Positions 1 through 52,700 are shown, counted from the stretch's first letter. The stretch is DNA of 64,000 bases from Arbacia lixula (GCA_963669155.1 OZ022589.1:4343680-4407679); one strand, 5' to 3'. The notes: generated by a model not told the origin, from the sequence alone. Program-made: numbers and translations.

Positions 1-131
1 TCATATTGTTTTCTGATTGCGGAGAGCGTGAAAGCGCCTATTGGTGCATTGATCTACTTTGGTACTGAACCGAGTGATGTGACTTGTTATGTTTATTTAT
101 GTCTGTGTTTTCATCCTTGACATACATACAG

Positions 132-38726
<38,595 letters not shown>

Positions 38727-41559
38727 ACATTAAAGGAAAAGTCGCCCATTTCGACACCTCACTCTAAACAGATAGCGGGCGTAAATAGGAAACAATGGGT
38801 TAGGTAAAGCGAAAATACGCCCAGCTAGGTAATATTTTGCCTAATAGTGCTTGCTGAAAACAGGTAAAGCATTACCACACATTCGGCACGCTATTCACAA
38901 AGGGGTTGTCGTAGTCATGATTGTAGCATGGTTGCCTATTCTACATGCCTCCAGCACAATCATGTCGGGCACACTTTTATCCAATTTCCTAAGAATGTTA
39001 TTGTGAAGAGAGGAGTGAATGATTATTCACTATTTTGCAGACCTTCAAGAAAAAAGGTCTGCTGATTGGCATAATATCTCAATTAAAAAAAATGAGGTTT
39101 GACCTTCAAAGCTAGATTTGTGTTTTTACTTCAAAGGTAGGGATGATAGTGGTAAAGATGACATGACTAGTAAACACGGGAGAGTATTAATTCTACCATG
39201 ATACCGTGTGTCGTATTCGTATTAGATTTCAGGATCACGTTCAATATATAAGGATTGTATAACCAAAAAAAAAAATACACAGTCGATAAAATCAAACGAG
39301 GATATGGCGCGTGTTAACGACAGAACGGTTCTGCCATGGTTTGAACTGAATACATTTCCCGATACCAATGAACATTACATTAATTATTGTAAGATGACAT
39401 AAAATATATGAACTAGCACATAGCTGGAAAGCCTTACTCAGCTGTGCCAACTAAGCTGTCCTTACGAGGGACCAGAAAACAACCTTATCATGACACATCT
39501 ATAATCAAAGAATTTAATATGAACAATCAAACAAAGTGGGATATCATATACGTCATAATCAAACAGATAATGAAAAAAAGTTCCAAGTGCCCAGCCCGGC
39601 CTCTGTACTTCAAACACAACCATAATTTTTTTCCAACCATAAAATCTTTGTGTGTCGTGCCTTTTTTCACAAGTAATACTAGCAAGTCCATAGAGCAGCA
39701 TTTGGCACACCAAGGATTAATCCACACACCCAACCTCCCATCCCAACAAAAAAAAAAAAAAAAAAAAGCTAAAGAGAGAGCATATTAATTGTTTTAACCC
39801 ATTATGTTCCAAATCCATTTAAAAATAATACATGTTGATTGATCAACTCACAAAAGGAAGGGTTAGGTTTTGAAAGGAGGACATTATTCAGACAGTATTC
39901 AGTTTGAGTTTTGGGTAAGGACATAATTTCCGTCAGAAAGTAGCGAGTATTGGTGTGAAACAAAAATTAGAAGAGTCTTTGAAGTAAGGGGCGTTACGGG
40001 CATTATATAACCTTCACCACTAATTTCCTTTACTAGGTGTACGTAACATTGCTGTTAAATTATCATTGAACTAGCAAGTAGTAACAAGAGTTAATATTTA
40101 AGAACTCAATTTTGCCATTGAGTAACTTTTTGTTTGAAATTTTGGTAAATTTAGTGAAGAACTTGTCGAGACGTGGTTGTTATGCGCCCAACAACATTCC
40201 ATGTAACACATATAAAGCAACCTATTATATTCTACTGGTATGGTCATGGATTAATCCAAGAGGTTTCATCGAACCTATCACGAAGAGCCAATGAGTTATC
40301 AGTCTTGCTTTAACCTTTTAGATGACATACCTCATTCAAGATCTAGTCAACATGGTACTGAAAAACAACTATCATTATCTATGTAACATATCTTATTATT
40401 AAGTATTTATTTCACCTTACAAGGTTACTCTGGCTACTAGTTCATGGTTTAAACTGTGCTTTATTCACTTCTCTAAATTATTATATGTTAGCAATATGCA
40501 AACATTTCCTAAGATTGTAAAAGTATTCACCAATATGTATAAATCTGAAGGACATAGATTATAAATTATGTCGAACTTATGTTTATAAAACAATTAAATG
40601 TCAGGAGCTACAAAAAATGACGATTTTCATGATTTTAGGAGTTAAAAAATACAAGGTGAATATATTATTTTGTATTCATACGACAATTAGCATATTGTGA
40701 TCAATTTAGTAATTTGTGAAAGTGATTAGGATTGAGATTGTTTCTTTTATATTTCGTTTAATGTATGTAATCATGGTGAGGGTTTATTCAAACAGCGAAA
40801 TGTAAATGTTTAAATTAAAAACAACTATAACGATGAATGTCCATGTGAAAAATGATGTGGCCAGACTTGCCTACACATGAATTCATGAATGATCGAGTAT
40901 CTACGGTATGATACCGGAAGTCAGGTGCAATATACTTGCGGAAGGCGACAGTGAGGGTTGGGGTTGGGGCAGGATTGGGGTGGTTGGGGTGGGGGGGGGG
41001 GGCTCTGAGAGGATGGTGGTTTGGATAAATTACTTCTTGAGTATGTACTGAGGGTCAGCAAAGTATTATTGCAATTGGTGTATGTCATGTATACTATATC
41101 TAAAAAACATTGGTTTGTAGTTTAATGACCCTGAAAGAAGGTTTAGCATTTTTATAAGTTAGTCATGTGATATAGCAATGGAGTAGCAGTTTTTCAACTC
41201 ATGTCACTGTCATTCATGTGCAAAGTAAGATATGAACGTGTATTGCAATTCATCGTGGAATACTGGCTAACTACAGTGCAACGACTTCTCTTTTGAGACG
41301 TACGTGGCTACGTGCTTGTGTTTATTATACATTGTGCATGAATATTGAAAAGGACATTATTGGACACAAGCATGAAGGCTGATGATGAATTTGAATACAA
41401 TATGTTATAATCGTTATTATTATTTATCATTATATTACACGTTAAAAACTTCGCTGGTAACATCAAACAGTTGTTTATGACTCATTAAAACAAGGGATGG
41501 AGAGTGAGGAGGAGAGATGAGGGAAAATGACATATAGAGTGGAAGGGAATCCATAAGAC

Positions 41560-41599
41560 AGAGAGAGAGAGAGAAAGGGGGGAGAGAGAGAGAGAGGGA

Positions 41600-41653
<54 letters not shown>

Positions 41654-41700
41654 AGGAAGAGAGAGAGTGAGGAAGGGAGAGGATAGATGGGAGGGAGAGA
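41560..41700 (+). repeat. (GA)n microsatellite
   Basis: GA dinucleotides with a G run at about 41643-41652, followed by purine-rich sequence. Confidence 0.95.
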
Positions 41701-42289
41701 GAAAGAGTCTCAGAGCGATTATGATAATGATGAAAATGAAAATGAATATGAAAATGATAGTTGGGCATTGTAAAAAATCTTACTCGTTGTATGATTTGTT
41801 ATAAGCAGTCTTCAGAATTCAGTGCTCATACACAATGAATAGACATAATTCACAGTGCATAAGCACTACTAGTAAATTCTAATTACTGTTAGACGAGCAA
41901 CTCTATTGATCGGTATTAATATTAGGTACGAAATGTTAGTATTGTACTAGTGTACCTTTCAAAATCACATTAGTATCCAAATCATCATCTGTATATTTTG
42001 GATTTAATTGATTAGTGATTAGTGACCCAATCGGAAACGAAGTGATAATAAATATTTTCTGAGCTTTATTCTGTCAAAGCAAGATTGGCGCTCCGGCTAC
42101 GCCAAGCAGGGCATCTGTCAAAATAGAATGCCAATATATTGTCCAAGATATTCAATATTGAGTAAAAAAAACACACAAAAAACGCCATTATTCATTTGTG
42201 TGCCAGGCAAATTATACGGTATCGGTGCCCTTTATAAACGCATGTACAACAGCTTGCAGCGCCTTTGTACCCATGGTCGTAACTTGGGA

Positions 42290-42350
42290 TTGGGGAGGGG
42301 GGGGGGGGGGGGGTGCGAAGGTTGCGAACACCCCCCCCCCCTCCCCCCAT
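42290..42350. repeat. Poly-G/poly-C foldback
   Basis: A GGGGAGGGG-type G run of about 18 and, after the short spacer TGCGAAGGTTGCGAACA, a C run ending CCTCCCC. The two runs are inverted complements including the interrupting A/T, so the strand can fold on itself. Confidence 0.85.
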
Positions 42351-43275
42351 CCAGATTACAATTTTGTATTTACTTTTTTTTTTTTAGAATGGGGCGAGTT
42401 ATTATTTCTTGTGTGTACAAACAATCCAACAATTGAAATCTAATGTTCAAAATAAAGCGAACAGCTTTTGTATAGGATCCAACTGAAACCCAAATCCTTA
42501 TTTTCAAACTTCAAGGAATATATCTGATATTTATTGACCGTCTAGATGTCCGTTTACTCCGTTGTGATACATTGATTGAATAGGTTTCTCTGTTTATTTT
42601 TGTGTGAGCAGTCATCTTCAAAGTTTATTCACAGAAAATCCACACTTCTCAGTCAAAAAGCTTACAGGATAAACATAGTATATTGTCTCATACATTTTAA
42701 GCACAAACATATTCAAAAAAATACTTTCCATAAGTATCCAAACTAACATGGTACATATTCAATCGAGTATACAAATTGTAGTACAATTCTGCAATTTGGC
42801 AGGGAAAAAAAATGTTTCCACATACAAAAGGAAAAGGTGACTATAATAGTTCGTATTGGTTAAAAAATGAGGAAGAAAAATTACAGTATAAACATCAGTG
42901 CAAATTTATTAATTCGATACAAATTTATGATCTGAGTAACGATTTTCATATACATGTATAAACAAAAAGTTTAAGGTGAAGGTGCTGCTTCATAACTCAT
43001 AATAAACCAATCTGTTATATTTACATAGAATAATATAGAGCATTTTCTTTGAACTCTAACTTTTGTTTTAGTTGTATATGAGTCTTGTATTGGTGGAGGT
43101 CTGCAACTATGCTGTTTTATTAATTGTTTTTGTTAAACACTGAAAAACAAGCAAACAACGATAAAAAAGAAAGTCAGGATGAGAAAGTGGGGGTGTGAGC
43201 AGGGATTTGAAAAGAAATAAAAAACAAAACAAATGGGGGGGGGGGGTACAGCGCTGCAACAATGCCATCTTTATA

Positions 43276-43403
43276 CAGAGTTTGGCCAACTCGGTTCCAT
43301 TCGGTTACAACATGGCGCAAATTCTTTTGTTATTTGTTTGCCCAACAAAGCAACACGCGCCATGTTGTGTCCTATTAAAACCGAGTTGGCCAACCAAACT
43401 CTG
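43276..43403. mobile_element. Palindromic MITE
   Basis: Left arm CAGAGTTTGGCCAACTCGGT and ACAACATGGCGC; right arm is the complement with a small insertion (GCGCCATGTTGT, CCGAGTTGGCCAACCAAACT, CTG). About 128 bp with AT-rich flanks (TATA and ATATA). Superfamily not determinable; a TA target would fit Tc1/mariner. Confidence 0.75.
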
Positions 43404-44951
43404 ATATAGATAACTGCTCTGGCTGCAAACGAGAGTACTAGTTAGTTCCTGCATGTACTCTAGCCGCAAAACAGTTATACCGCCATCTAACGATAGCAGA
43501 GTTATTAAAGGCAACAGTGTGAGGTTGAGCCAGTGGTCTGACGCCAAGCTGGGAATTCTGCGTCGTAAGTTCTTATTTCTATATTTTTTTCCATTTATGA
43601 GACATCAAACAGTTGTCATTGATATTCATAAAGACATTCATAACTTATATCGAGTCTTACGTGAACCCATTTAAAATCGCTTTGGAGCTTTTGCGTGTTG
43701 ATTGGAATTGAGAGTCCAAAACAAACAAAATAATGAGTATGTGGGACAATGCCACTTCGATACTTTCCTACGCGGATCTCGCACTAACTTGCACTTTCCA
43801 CACGCCGTTGCAGGCGCGGCGTGGGGGTCCCACATCGTTCATGGCCACATCTAGCCCCGGGACTGCTCCCGCGCAGCGGGAGCGTCCTGAGGGCTCGCCC
43901 CCGATTTCCCGGCATGTCGGGTGAGATTAATGAATAATCGACCCGTGCACATGGATGAATTACTCATTTCAAGTATATTTATCACAGTATATGAATGGTT
44001 GAATGTAACTTCCATATGTCTGAAGTAAGAAAATGATGGAAAATACTGAGTAACGTTACCAATTTCCCCTTCATGTGTCTGTCTAATCATGGTCTAACAA
44101 AACGAAGTCCCTTCCAGACTGCCATCTTGGCTGTTTAATAACTTCGTAGGCATGCGCAAAGTAATATTCATGATGATGACGCTTTCGGTCTGATGACCGT
44201 ATTTAGCGCTATTGATGAATATGCATGAGAAAAGTGATTTTTTATTGTTTTGATTGTGCAAATTATCAACCTGATTTTCATTAATTGTGTCATTTAAAGT
44301 GACCAAAATATGATTAATTTCTATGTTATAAACTTCAGTGGCGGATCAAGGATTTTGTAAGAGAAATAGTTCCGAATCTTCCAACTTTCCTATAATACCG
44401 GCCACTGCACCATCACTGAAATCTAGCTTAGCGGGATGGCGTTATTGGGTTGAAAAAAGTGGCTCTTAAAAACAAAACAAAACAAAAAATTACGGACAAA
44501 CATAAATATGCAAAGTATAATAAATGCTCCAAAATAAAATTTTAAATATAATGAAATAAAAATTGGAATATAAAATCTGTTCCAATAATAATGAAAAAAG
44601 AAAAAACAACGATGTGAAAAGAGTGCTACGGTAATGGATTGTTGTTGAAAACGTAACACACACGAATCGTATAGAGAACTGGCGCATGCGCGTAAACTTC
44701 AAAAAGTCGGCAATCTTCAGATACATGTTTCCCAGCTGCATTAATTCTGACCGCCGTACGATGGGATGTTTTCAAGAAAAAAAACCCATCATGGACTAAA
44801 TTCATCTTCAAAGCAACTACGGAAGTATTCATGTAAGTATTCTCCGTAAGTGTGTCCAATAGCTTTAAGTTCTGCGCAATATAATTGATGATATTTTACC
44901 AACTTATCACTGCTTATCTCGACTACCTTGCACCAATGCTCGGTGCAACGC

Positions 44952-44978
44952 AGCCCGCTCACTGCGTGAGCGGGCTGG
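44952..44978. repeat. GC-rich perfect hairpin
   Basis: CAGCCCGCTCAC and GTGAGCGGGCTG form a 12-bp perfect stem around TGC. A smaller one, GCTCCCGC-GCA-GCGGGAGC, lies at about 43868-43886. Function unknown; both stand out in an AT-rich region. Confidence 0.85.
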
Positions 44979-46753
44979 TCGCAGTAAGGCCACATCCAGC
45001 CTTAGATCAGTATTTCAGATCGGAAAACCTTAATTTGTTAGGATAGGGGGAAAATGTCTGAATATTTCTGTAATTATTCTACCTAGCGGTTTACTTTCAC
45101 ACTAAGGCTTAAGTTAAGGAGGGGAAAATATATTTTTTATCTGCTATCCAGTTTTGACTTTTGACATGTTTAACTTTGATTTTGACTGAAGAATGATGAA
45201 GTTTTGTTTCTGTGGGGAAATCTTTATCTGAGACAGTGAGTGTTATTTAATCTGCAGGATTGTCCCTTCACGGTGGCCCAAGGGCCAATTGCCACCTGAA
45301 ACAGCGTTGGACCACCCAAAACTCGTAAATCAGCATACCTGCTACATGTCACTGTAAATGCTGTATGTATACATAAATCAGTGGCCTGGCCCTGGCTAGC
45401 CAACAAGAAATCGTTCACCGCTCACAGTATGGACAGTCTTTTATTCTTGGCCATCTGACAATCCATTTGGCCTTTTTGATCTCATGCCCAAGTTAGACCG
45501 AAAAATCAGTCTCTGTAGGACATTGGATCCGCTGAGATAGCATCTAGCTCCTCTGAACGCCATATCTAGAGACTGAACATTACACCTGTACACACTGTAT
45601 GGCGATCGATGCGGGTTGCCATTTTGAATATGAAAACGCTAATGCTAATGCATATGAAGTAATTTCAGGCATGCGCACATTTTTTTCCCCGCTCATTTGC
45701 CGTGTGCTATTTTTTTTCGTCAAAACGATTGACGATTTAAATATTCATAGCCAACAACCTGTCGAACAATCTGATTGGTCAAATTTATGTCAGACTCGAG
45801 TGGATTAAAAATGTCTGTGATAAATGTTGATCGGCTTAAAGTAAGTCTCTAATTTCTACCTTTATTTTTCGGTGGGAATTTAAGTCCTAGAATTTACAAA
45901 TATATAATATAGATCTAATTTTGATTGAAGTAGATTTGTTGAATCATAGCTTGAAAGATATTAGATTTTTAAATGAATTAGCTATGATAGTTCCAAAATC
46001 CGTTTTCCCATAGACTTTCCACTATTCGGGTAACTTTATACTGAACGCATTGAACTTGTACAGTGTACAAGATCGCCAATGCGTGTGTGGTGTGCATATA
46101 CCGTCTCTATTCGGGAGGTATGTCCAAAAATGTAATTTCAATTAAAGAATGCCCCGAATGAAACGGTTATTCCTCTCTAGCACAAATGGCCACTTTAAAA
46201 AAAAAAGTTACAGGCAAGCCATGCACATGGAAGTGCTGCCGCAGTTTTGAAAGATCGCCACTGCAACACTATACTCTTAATATGGTGCAATATCTTGACA
46301 TTGAATTACCCATTATCAATATGTAGGACTGAATAATGATCAAAATTATATTAATTTTTACTGCTTGTAATTTTTATAAGTTCAATCAAATCAAGATTTA
46401 ACATTTCATATCAGTTACACAAATATTTTCTTAAAATGCAATACTTTGGATCTACACCTGGCTGAAAAAGCCTGCATCATGGGAAGTTTACCATTCATCT
46501 TTATTTTTCAGTTGTTCATTCATAGAAAAATATCCTTTATCAATAAAATAAACCTTGATTACCTTTCCTTTTGTTCTCTTCTAAATGGAAAAACTCCTCT
46601 TTTGAATTGTGTCTTTTTCCATTATTTCAATTTTCAAGGAAGTGATTATCCAACAATGTTCCCAATTCAAAAGTTAAAATAAGGATTACTTTTGCTTTGA
46701 AAGGGACATGGTTGCAAAAAGTGGATACATTTTGATTGAATTTCTATTCACAG

Positions 46754-49700
46754 AAGAGCTCGACGTCTGTGTAAACACAGTGTGCACCTCTGCTGCTTCC
46801 TCATTGGCTGTTCGGAATGGAGTTTCCTCCGCCAGGGGACTATGGGGCGGCGCACGACTTTGCGACCGACTACCACGGGCTGGGGGGTGTAGGACCTCCT
46901 ATGATGGTGGAGGGATACGTGCATCAACACAAGGATGTCGCCCCTGCTGTCGTTGAAGATTATGTGAACGGTAGGAAAACTGGGATTCTGTGCAATGAAA
47001 TTATGCAGGGGCTCATGGCGATTTAGCGGGTATTATATACTTCATAGGACATTGATTTTCCTAATTTTTGATGGTTTCTTCAATGAAAAAACAGCTTAAA
47101 CTCAACAGAATTAGGTTAGGGTAAGGATCTGAACTCGGATAGGATTATGGTTAGACTATGGTTTAGTGAGGTCAATATGTGATTTTAGAGCAATTTTGTG
47201 GCCGGAATATCGAAAAAAACTAACCTTGTTGAGCGCGCGCCACAACTCCCAGATTTAACATCGGTTTCAATGTTTTTTTTCAATGTTCGTGCACACACTC
47301 AATAGTATGCATGTCCATTGAAGTATAAATTCCCTGAATTAGCTCCCACGATTAAAAGTTGAGATGCTGATGATCACAAAAACAACCTGTGAAAACTTCT
47401 TTTCTCTTTGGGTATAATCATATGCACAGAATGGTTAAGGATGTTTGTTTCATGATGTCTAGCTTGAAAAGTAGCCCTGCAAATTATGTCCTTCCCCGGT
47501 GCTGGGGTGGCAAGTTCTTCAAATGAACTGAAGTCCTGAGTGAAGTCCTATACAATCCACTTGCATGTGATTAGCCTAGTCTTGGTGTAGTTTTTGACTT
47601 AAGGCAGTTTTTAGAATACCACCTGACTTATCTAAGACAGTGTTTTACTTGAGTTTCTTGCAGAATGCTACCCCTATACTGCAATTATATCTCTGTTACA
47701 AGTCGAGACCTTGTGCACAAGTAGGTAGGAATCGCGCTGTTATCTGTACGTGAAAGAGATACGTAATGAGCTGCTAGTATCGCTGGTGTATGGATCTCAT
47801 ACCTTTATTTGTATCTAACTGCTTCTCTCTTGTCAAGAAAAGAACAGGGAGTGGGGAATACTTCATGCAATTGCCATGTCAAAACAATATAGGAAAGAAC
47901 CCTGCATATTAGTGTGCATGTTGCATTGCAATCAGTAGATTTAGATTCTGCAAATCAAAATGATAAAAATACCCCTATAGGATTTAAAGACAGGGTGTCC
48001 CATTTGTAAATGTCATGAAACTCTGAAGTAATCAGTGGTATACCATGACGATAATGTGTTTTGAATCATGCAGTCATAGCTTTACGAACATTTTCAGGTA
48101 GAGTGAAAAACTCTTTGTTTATATTTGAAAAGCACCGACCACTCTACGTTAATAATCGTATTGTACCTGTCAGCATGCTATTGGGGCATTGCTCCCATTG
48201 AACACATGTCATGTACTGTAGAGAGAAAGGTGCGGAACAAAGTGCAAAGCGGTCTCCATTTTGTAGGCTATAGGTTTTCAGACGACCAGTCCAAAACCTC
48301 AAAATCTAGTGATGGCTATAATTTCACTTAAAGTCTGTTTCCAGTTCTGTTAATGGTAGGAAAGTTCTTATACAGTATCGTTTTACATTTGCCATGGTTT
48401 TTTACACAATTTTATTTTTTTGACCTGCAAAAGGGACACCCTGCCTTTACATGTATTTCCTTTCCCTCGATGCCCTGTCTATGTTCACAGGAAGCCATGG
48501 TCAGCTGCACATGGGGAACCATGGCATGCACCGAGAGCTGCGGAGTCTCATGGTGGACGGAGGGGACCACTTTGGCGTCGCCAAGGTCACGGTCGACACA
48601 CAGGAAGAGCTCATCTGGGTTGGGAACCAAGGGGTAAGTAAATCCCAAAAGAACTTGTTGGGGTTGGAAAGTGAATGGTGCAATGGAATTTTCCATCCAT
48701 CTATGAATTTGGCTCAAGTATTCAAGGACAGATTGCACTCTTAGTCAAAGAATTTCTAGTCTTAAATACATTTAGTTTCAGTGAACCATTTAGAACCAGC
48801 CTTCAAAATCAGTGGCTCATATGTCAACCTGTTGATTTTGAATATTCTTTGCTTGTCATAGGTATTGCATTTTTCACAGAGATCATTTTGTTTCATGTTC
48901 AATTTATCACATAAATGATTTTGTATGATGTTCTCAATTATGTTACAAGACATTGCTTTCAAGCTTTTGCTTACTTATGTTCAGTCCTTGTGCCAATTTA
49001 TCATGTTCATGATAACTACTTCAGATGTATATTTGAAATGAATTTTTGCTGATTTGGAAAATAAGTGAAATGAAATGAAATGCCACAATTAAAAAAATAT
49101 TGTAACTGTATTTTTTCCTTCCATCTTCCACCCCAGGGCCACGTCACCTCATACTGTGGACCTCAGATGCAGAAGTACACGTCCTTCCAGGTGCACCCCA
49201 CCCATCCCATCAGGGAGATCTGTACCTTCCCTGGAGGGGTGCTATCCCTCTACAGTAATGGCCTGCGCTGCAATGCCAGGCAAGGCACGAGAGTGTTTGA
49301 CTGCAAGTAAGTGGATTGTATGCTTGGACGGCGAAACCTTCTGTAGTGACCAAGACTACATGTTTTGTTTTCCAGTCATTCTCATTGTATTGCGATCTAT
49401 ATTTCAGGGAACAATGAAAAAAAAAAAGAGCTCTATAAAGACTGTATTTCTTGTATCCCTTGAGCTTATACAGGTTTTACTTATATATCATCTGCAAGAA
49501 ATGTAGGCTGAAAAGGCATAAAAATCCATGAAGTCTTGATAAAATAAGGTAATGTTGGTGTGTACTACTCATTTCACAGGGGTTCATGTGCAGAAACAAA
49601 ATAGTTGATACGTTAGCAGAACATGCATAATCTCACATAAGCATTATTTCCTCTTAAAAGTAACAAATCAACTCATAAACAGCCTTTTATCTTTCAAATT

Positions 49701-52700
49701 GCATGATTAAATATGAATAGCATCTAGTCACATGTTTACCCTGCACATATTTCTTTGACCCTTTTCCTCCCCCCTTCCCCTTCCCCTTACCTTACCTTTC
49801 CCTTTCCCATTCCCCTTGCCCTTGTCCTTGCCCCTGTCCTTCCCCTCCCATTCTCCTCCTTCTCCTTCCCCTTCCCTTTCCCCTTCCCCTTCCCATTCCC
49901 CTTGCCCTTGCCCTTGCCCTTCTCCTTCTCCTTCTCCTTCCCCTCCCCTTCCCTTTCCCCTTCACTTTCCCCTTNNNNNNNNNNNNNNNNNNNNNNNNNN
50001 NNNNNNNNNNNNNNNNNNNNNNNNNNNNNNNNNNNNNNNNNNNNNNNNNNNNNNNNNNNNNNNNNNNNNNNNNNNNNNNNNNNNNNNNNNNNNNNNNNNN
50101 NNNNNNNNNNNNNNNNNNNNNNNNNNNNNNNNNNNNNNNNNNNNNNNNNNNNNNNNNNNNNNNNNNNNNNNNNNTCAGGAACATGAAGCCAGTATAAAAA
50201 CCCGGAATTTTGACGCTGCGTACGTGTTACGCACGGAAATTTCCTTTTGATCCAACAATACATTCTAGAGTAGGATGAAGTAATAGTTTTTCATCAATTG
50301 CTTTGACGCTGCGTACGTGTTACGCACGGAAATTTCGTTTTGATCCAACAATACATTCTAGAGTAGGATGAAGTAATAGTTTTTCATCAATTGCTCGTTG
50401 ATGACGTCACGATGAGGTGATGACCTTGAAAAGCTTATTCCTGAAAGATTACATTAATACCAAGAAGTAATGTAAGTTTCAATAAAAATAATGGAGGCAT
50501 TTAGGAGTTATGCGCGGCACAAAAAAGTGGGGGTGAACGAATTAAAATAAATAAAGAGAAAGAAAATTCTGACGAAATTAAGATGTGATCTGTCGTTGGC
50601 GACAGACCACCTAATTATGATATGTGTAACAGTATTTACAAATAACAACAACAACAATATAGTGGGGATTATCATGGTCTGGTTGTTGTACTATATTTGG
50701 GTATATACAGGATGGCTTTGAACACATTAAGAAAAATACCATATCTTAGTATAACTGTAATTAAAATTGGACTCGTTATTGCACTGGTAATGTTGTGTAT
50801 ATTTATATTCATGTGCAGGTTATGCCCATCTCTGGACGAGTTCTGATGATGAAATCACCTTCAATGACTTCTCCACAGAGACAGAGTTCGCAGAACATGT
50901 GAGTGCATATACTTTTTTCATGCTTCATGCCTCATTCACTATTTATTCCTTCACCAATCTATCATTCATTCATGTTCTTACTACTCCATTCACTTAGTCA
51001 TCACCCAATCTCTCTGATAATTGATTGATTATTGTCATTAGGTTGTATGCATTCGAAACGCATTTCCCTGATTTCTGATGAAATTTCCTGATTGTTGCAT
51101 TTCAATGTTGGTAGCTCTGGGCCCTGTATCACAAAGGGTGAGTTGCAATCAATTGTAAAGTTGCTATCTATTGCAACTCACCATATCACAAATCAGCACT
51201 GATATCTTTTGCAAGTCCAAGTCTATGCATGATTTTACAATCAATCATATAGTTACGATCAATCCATACTAGCTGCGATCAATATCAATTGCAAGTTATG
51301 ATCGATATCGATCGTAGGTTCTTTGTGATACAGGGTTTACAATTGATGGATCAGTCGTACGATTGATCTATCGATCATACAATCAATTGTAGCTCTTGTG
51401 ATACAGGCCCCTGATTTGTTTGTGAGGACAATACATAACTAATGAGTGACTTCATGACCCTGTTGTTTGGTTGTCAGATTGATCATTCTCACCCAATCCC
51501 CTTCACTGATGAGCTCTCGGCCTTCGCCACCTTCCCAGTCCCATATTGTGAGGAAGAAGCCCTTCTCTCTGATTGGCCGGCAGATCTCTGTAAATACACT
51601 ATCAGGTAATGTACCTAGATTACTGACTCCTAAATCTGTAGACTATCTAAGCCCTCTCTGTAAAGTACTTAATCCCTAATCTCCACCTATTTCTATTTTC
51701 CCTGTCATATATCATAGTTGGAAAATAATCACTTCGGCATGCAACTTTTCAATGATTTTATCAAAAAGTTTGTTACATAAAAACATGGGAAAACCTAACT
51801 TCCCATTTATTTTTCAATTTTCCCTGTCTTTTTTTATGCCTCCGCCACGAAGTGGCCGGAGGCATTATGTTTTTGGGTTGTCCGTCCGTCCGTCCGTCCG
51901 TCCGTCCGTCCGTCCGTCCGTCCGTCCGTCCGTCCGTACGTACGTCCGTCCGTCCGTCCGTCCCGAATCCGTTTAGGCAATATCTTGAGAACTGTCAAGC
52001 AGATTTGCTTCAAACTTGGTTCATGTATGTATTGCATAAAACTAATGAAGTGTGTAAAATGGGGGTCAAATCTGATTGAGGTCAAAGGTCAAAGGTCAAT
52101 GAACTTTGTAAAAATTGCCCAAAAATGACCTTTTCCACAATAAATCCAAATCCAAGGATGCAATTGTCATTAAACATAGTACAAATATGGATCACTACTT
52201 GGGGATAGACTGGTGACATTTTTGGTAAAATTCCTGAAAGGTCAGAGGTCAAAGGTCAATGAAATTTGTGAAAATTTGCCAAAAATCTACCTTTTTCACA
52301 GTAAATCCAAATCCAAGGATGCAATTTCCATTAAACATGGTACAAAGATTGATCACTACTAGTGGATAGACTGGTGACATTTTTGGTAAAATTCCTGAAA
52401 GTTCAGAGGTCAAAGGTTAATGAACTTTGCCAAAATTGGCTAGAAATTGCCCCAAACTTTAAATTTTTCACAATAAATCCAAATCCAATGGTGCAATTCC
52501 AACCAAACATAGTGAAACGATGGATCACTACTTGGGGGTAGACTGGTGACATTGTTGATGAAATTCCTGGAAGGTCAGAGGTCAAAGGTCAATGAACTTT
52601 GCAAAAATTGATATTTTTCACAATAATTCCAAATCCAAATCCAATGTCACAATTCTAACTAAGCATGGTACAGAGATGTATCACTCCATGGAGGTAGACT

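Larger units (their letters stand above)
38727..46753. other. Intergenic region between ABCG and PAN2
   Basis: About 8 kb without a supportable gene; open frames of up to about 114 codons show no family signature. It holds a G run (about 40989-41002), GA microsatellite (41560-41650), G/C foldback (42296-42350), a second G run (about 43229-43246), a MITE (43276-43403) and two GC-rich hairpins (about 43868-43886, 44952-44978). It must also contain the ABCG 3' UTR and the PAN2 promoter, neither of which I can place. Confidence 0.7.

Noticed and set aside
38727..46753. Search for tRNA, snRNA or other RNA genes
   Set aside because: No cloverleaf with A/B boxes or other RNA gene signature could be recognised by eye; absence is not proven.
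46708..46956. Alternative 82-codon frame over the first PAN2 exon
   Set aside because: Different frame from the PAN2 frame that continues through later exons; lacks any matching downstream exon.
49755..50263. Open frames of 130-158 codons over the gap
   Set aside because: They consist of polypyrimidine tract and N; no coding evidence.
51752..52085. Ser-Val-Arg-Pro-rich reading frame
   Set aside because: Translation of the (GTCC)n microsatellite of a HINE-like element; the same artefact occurs at 2787.
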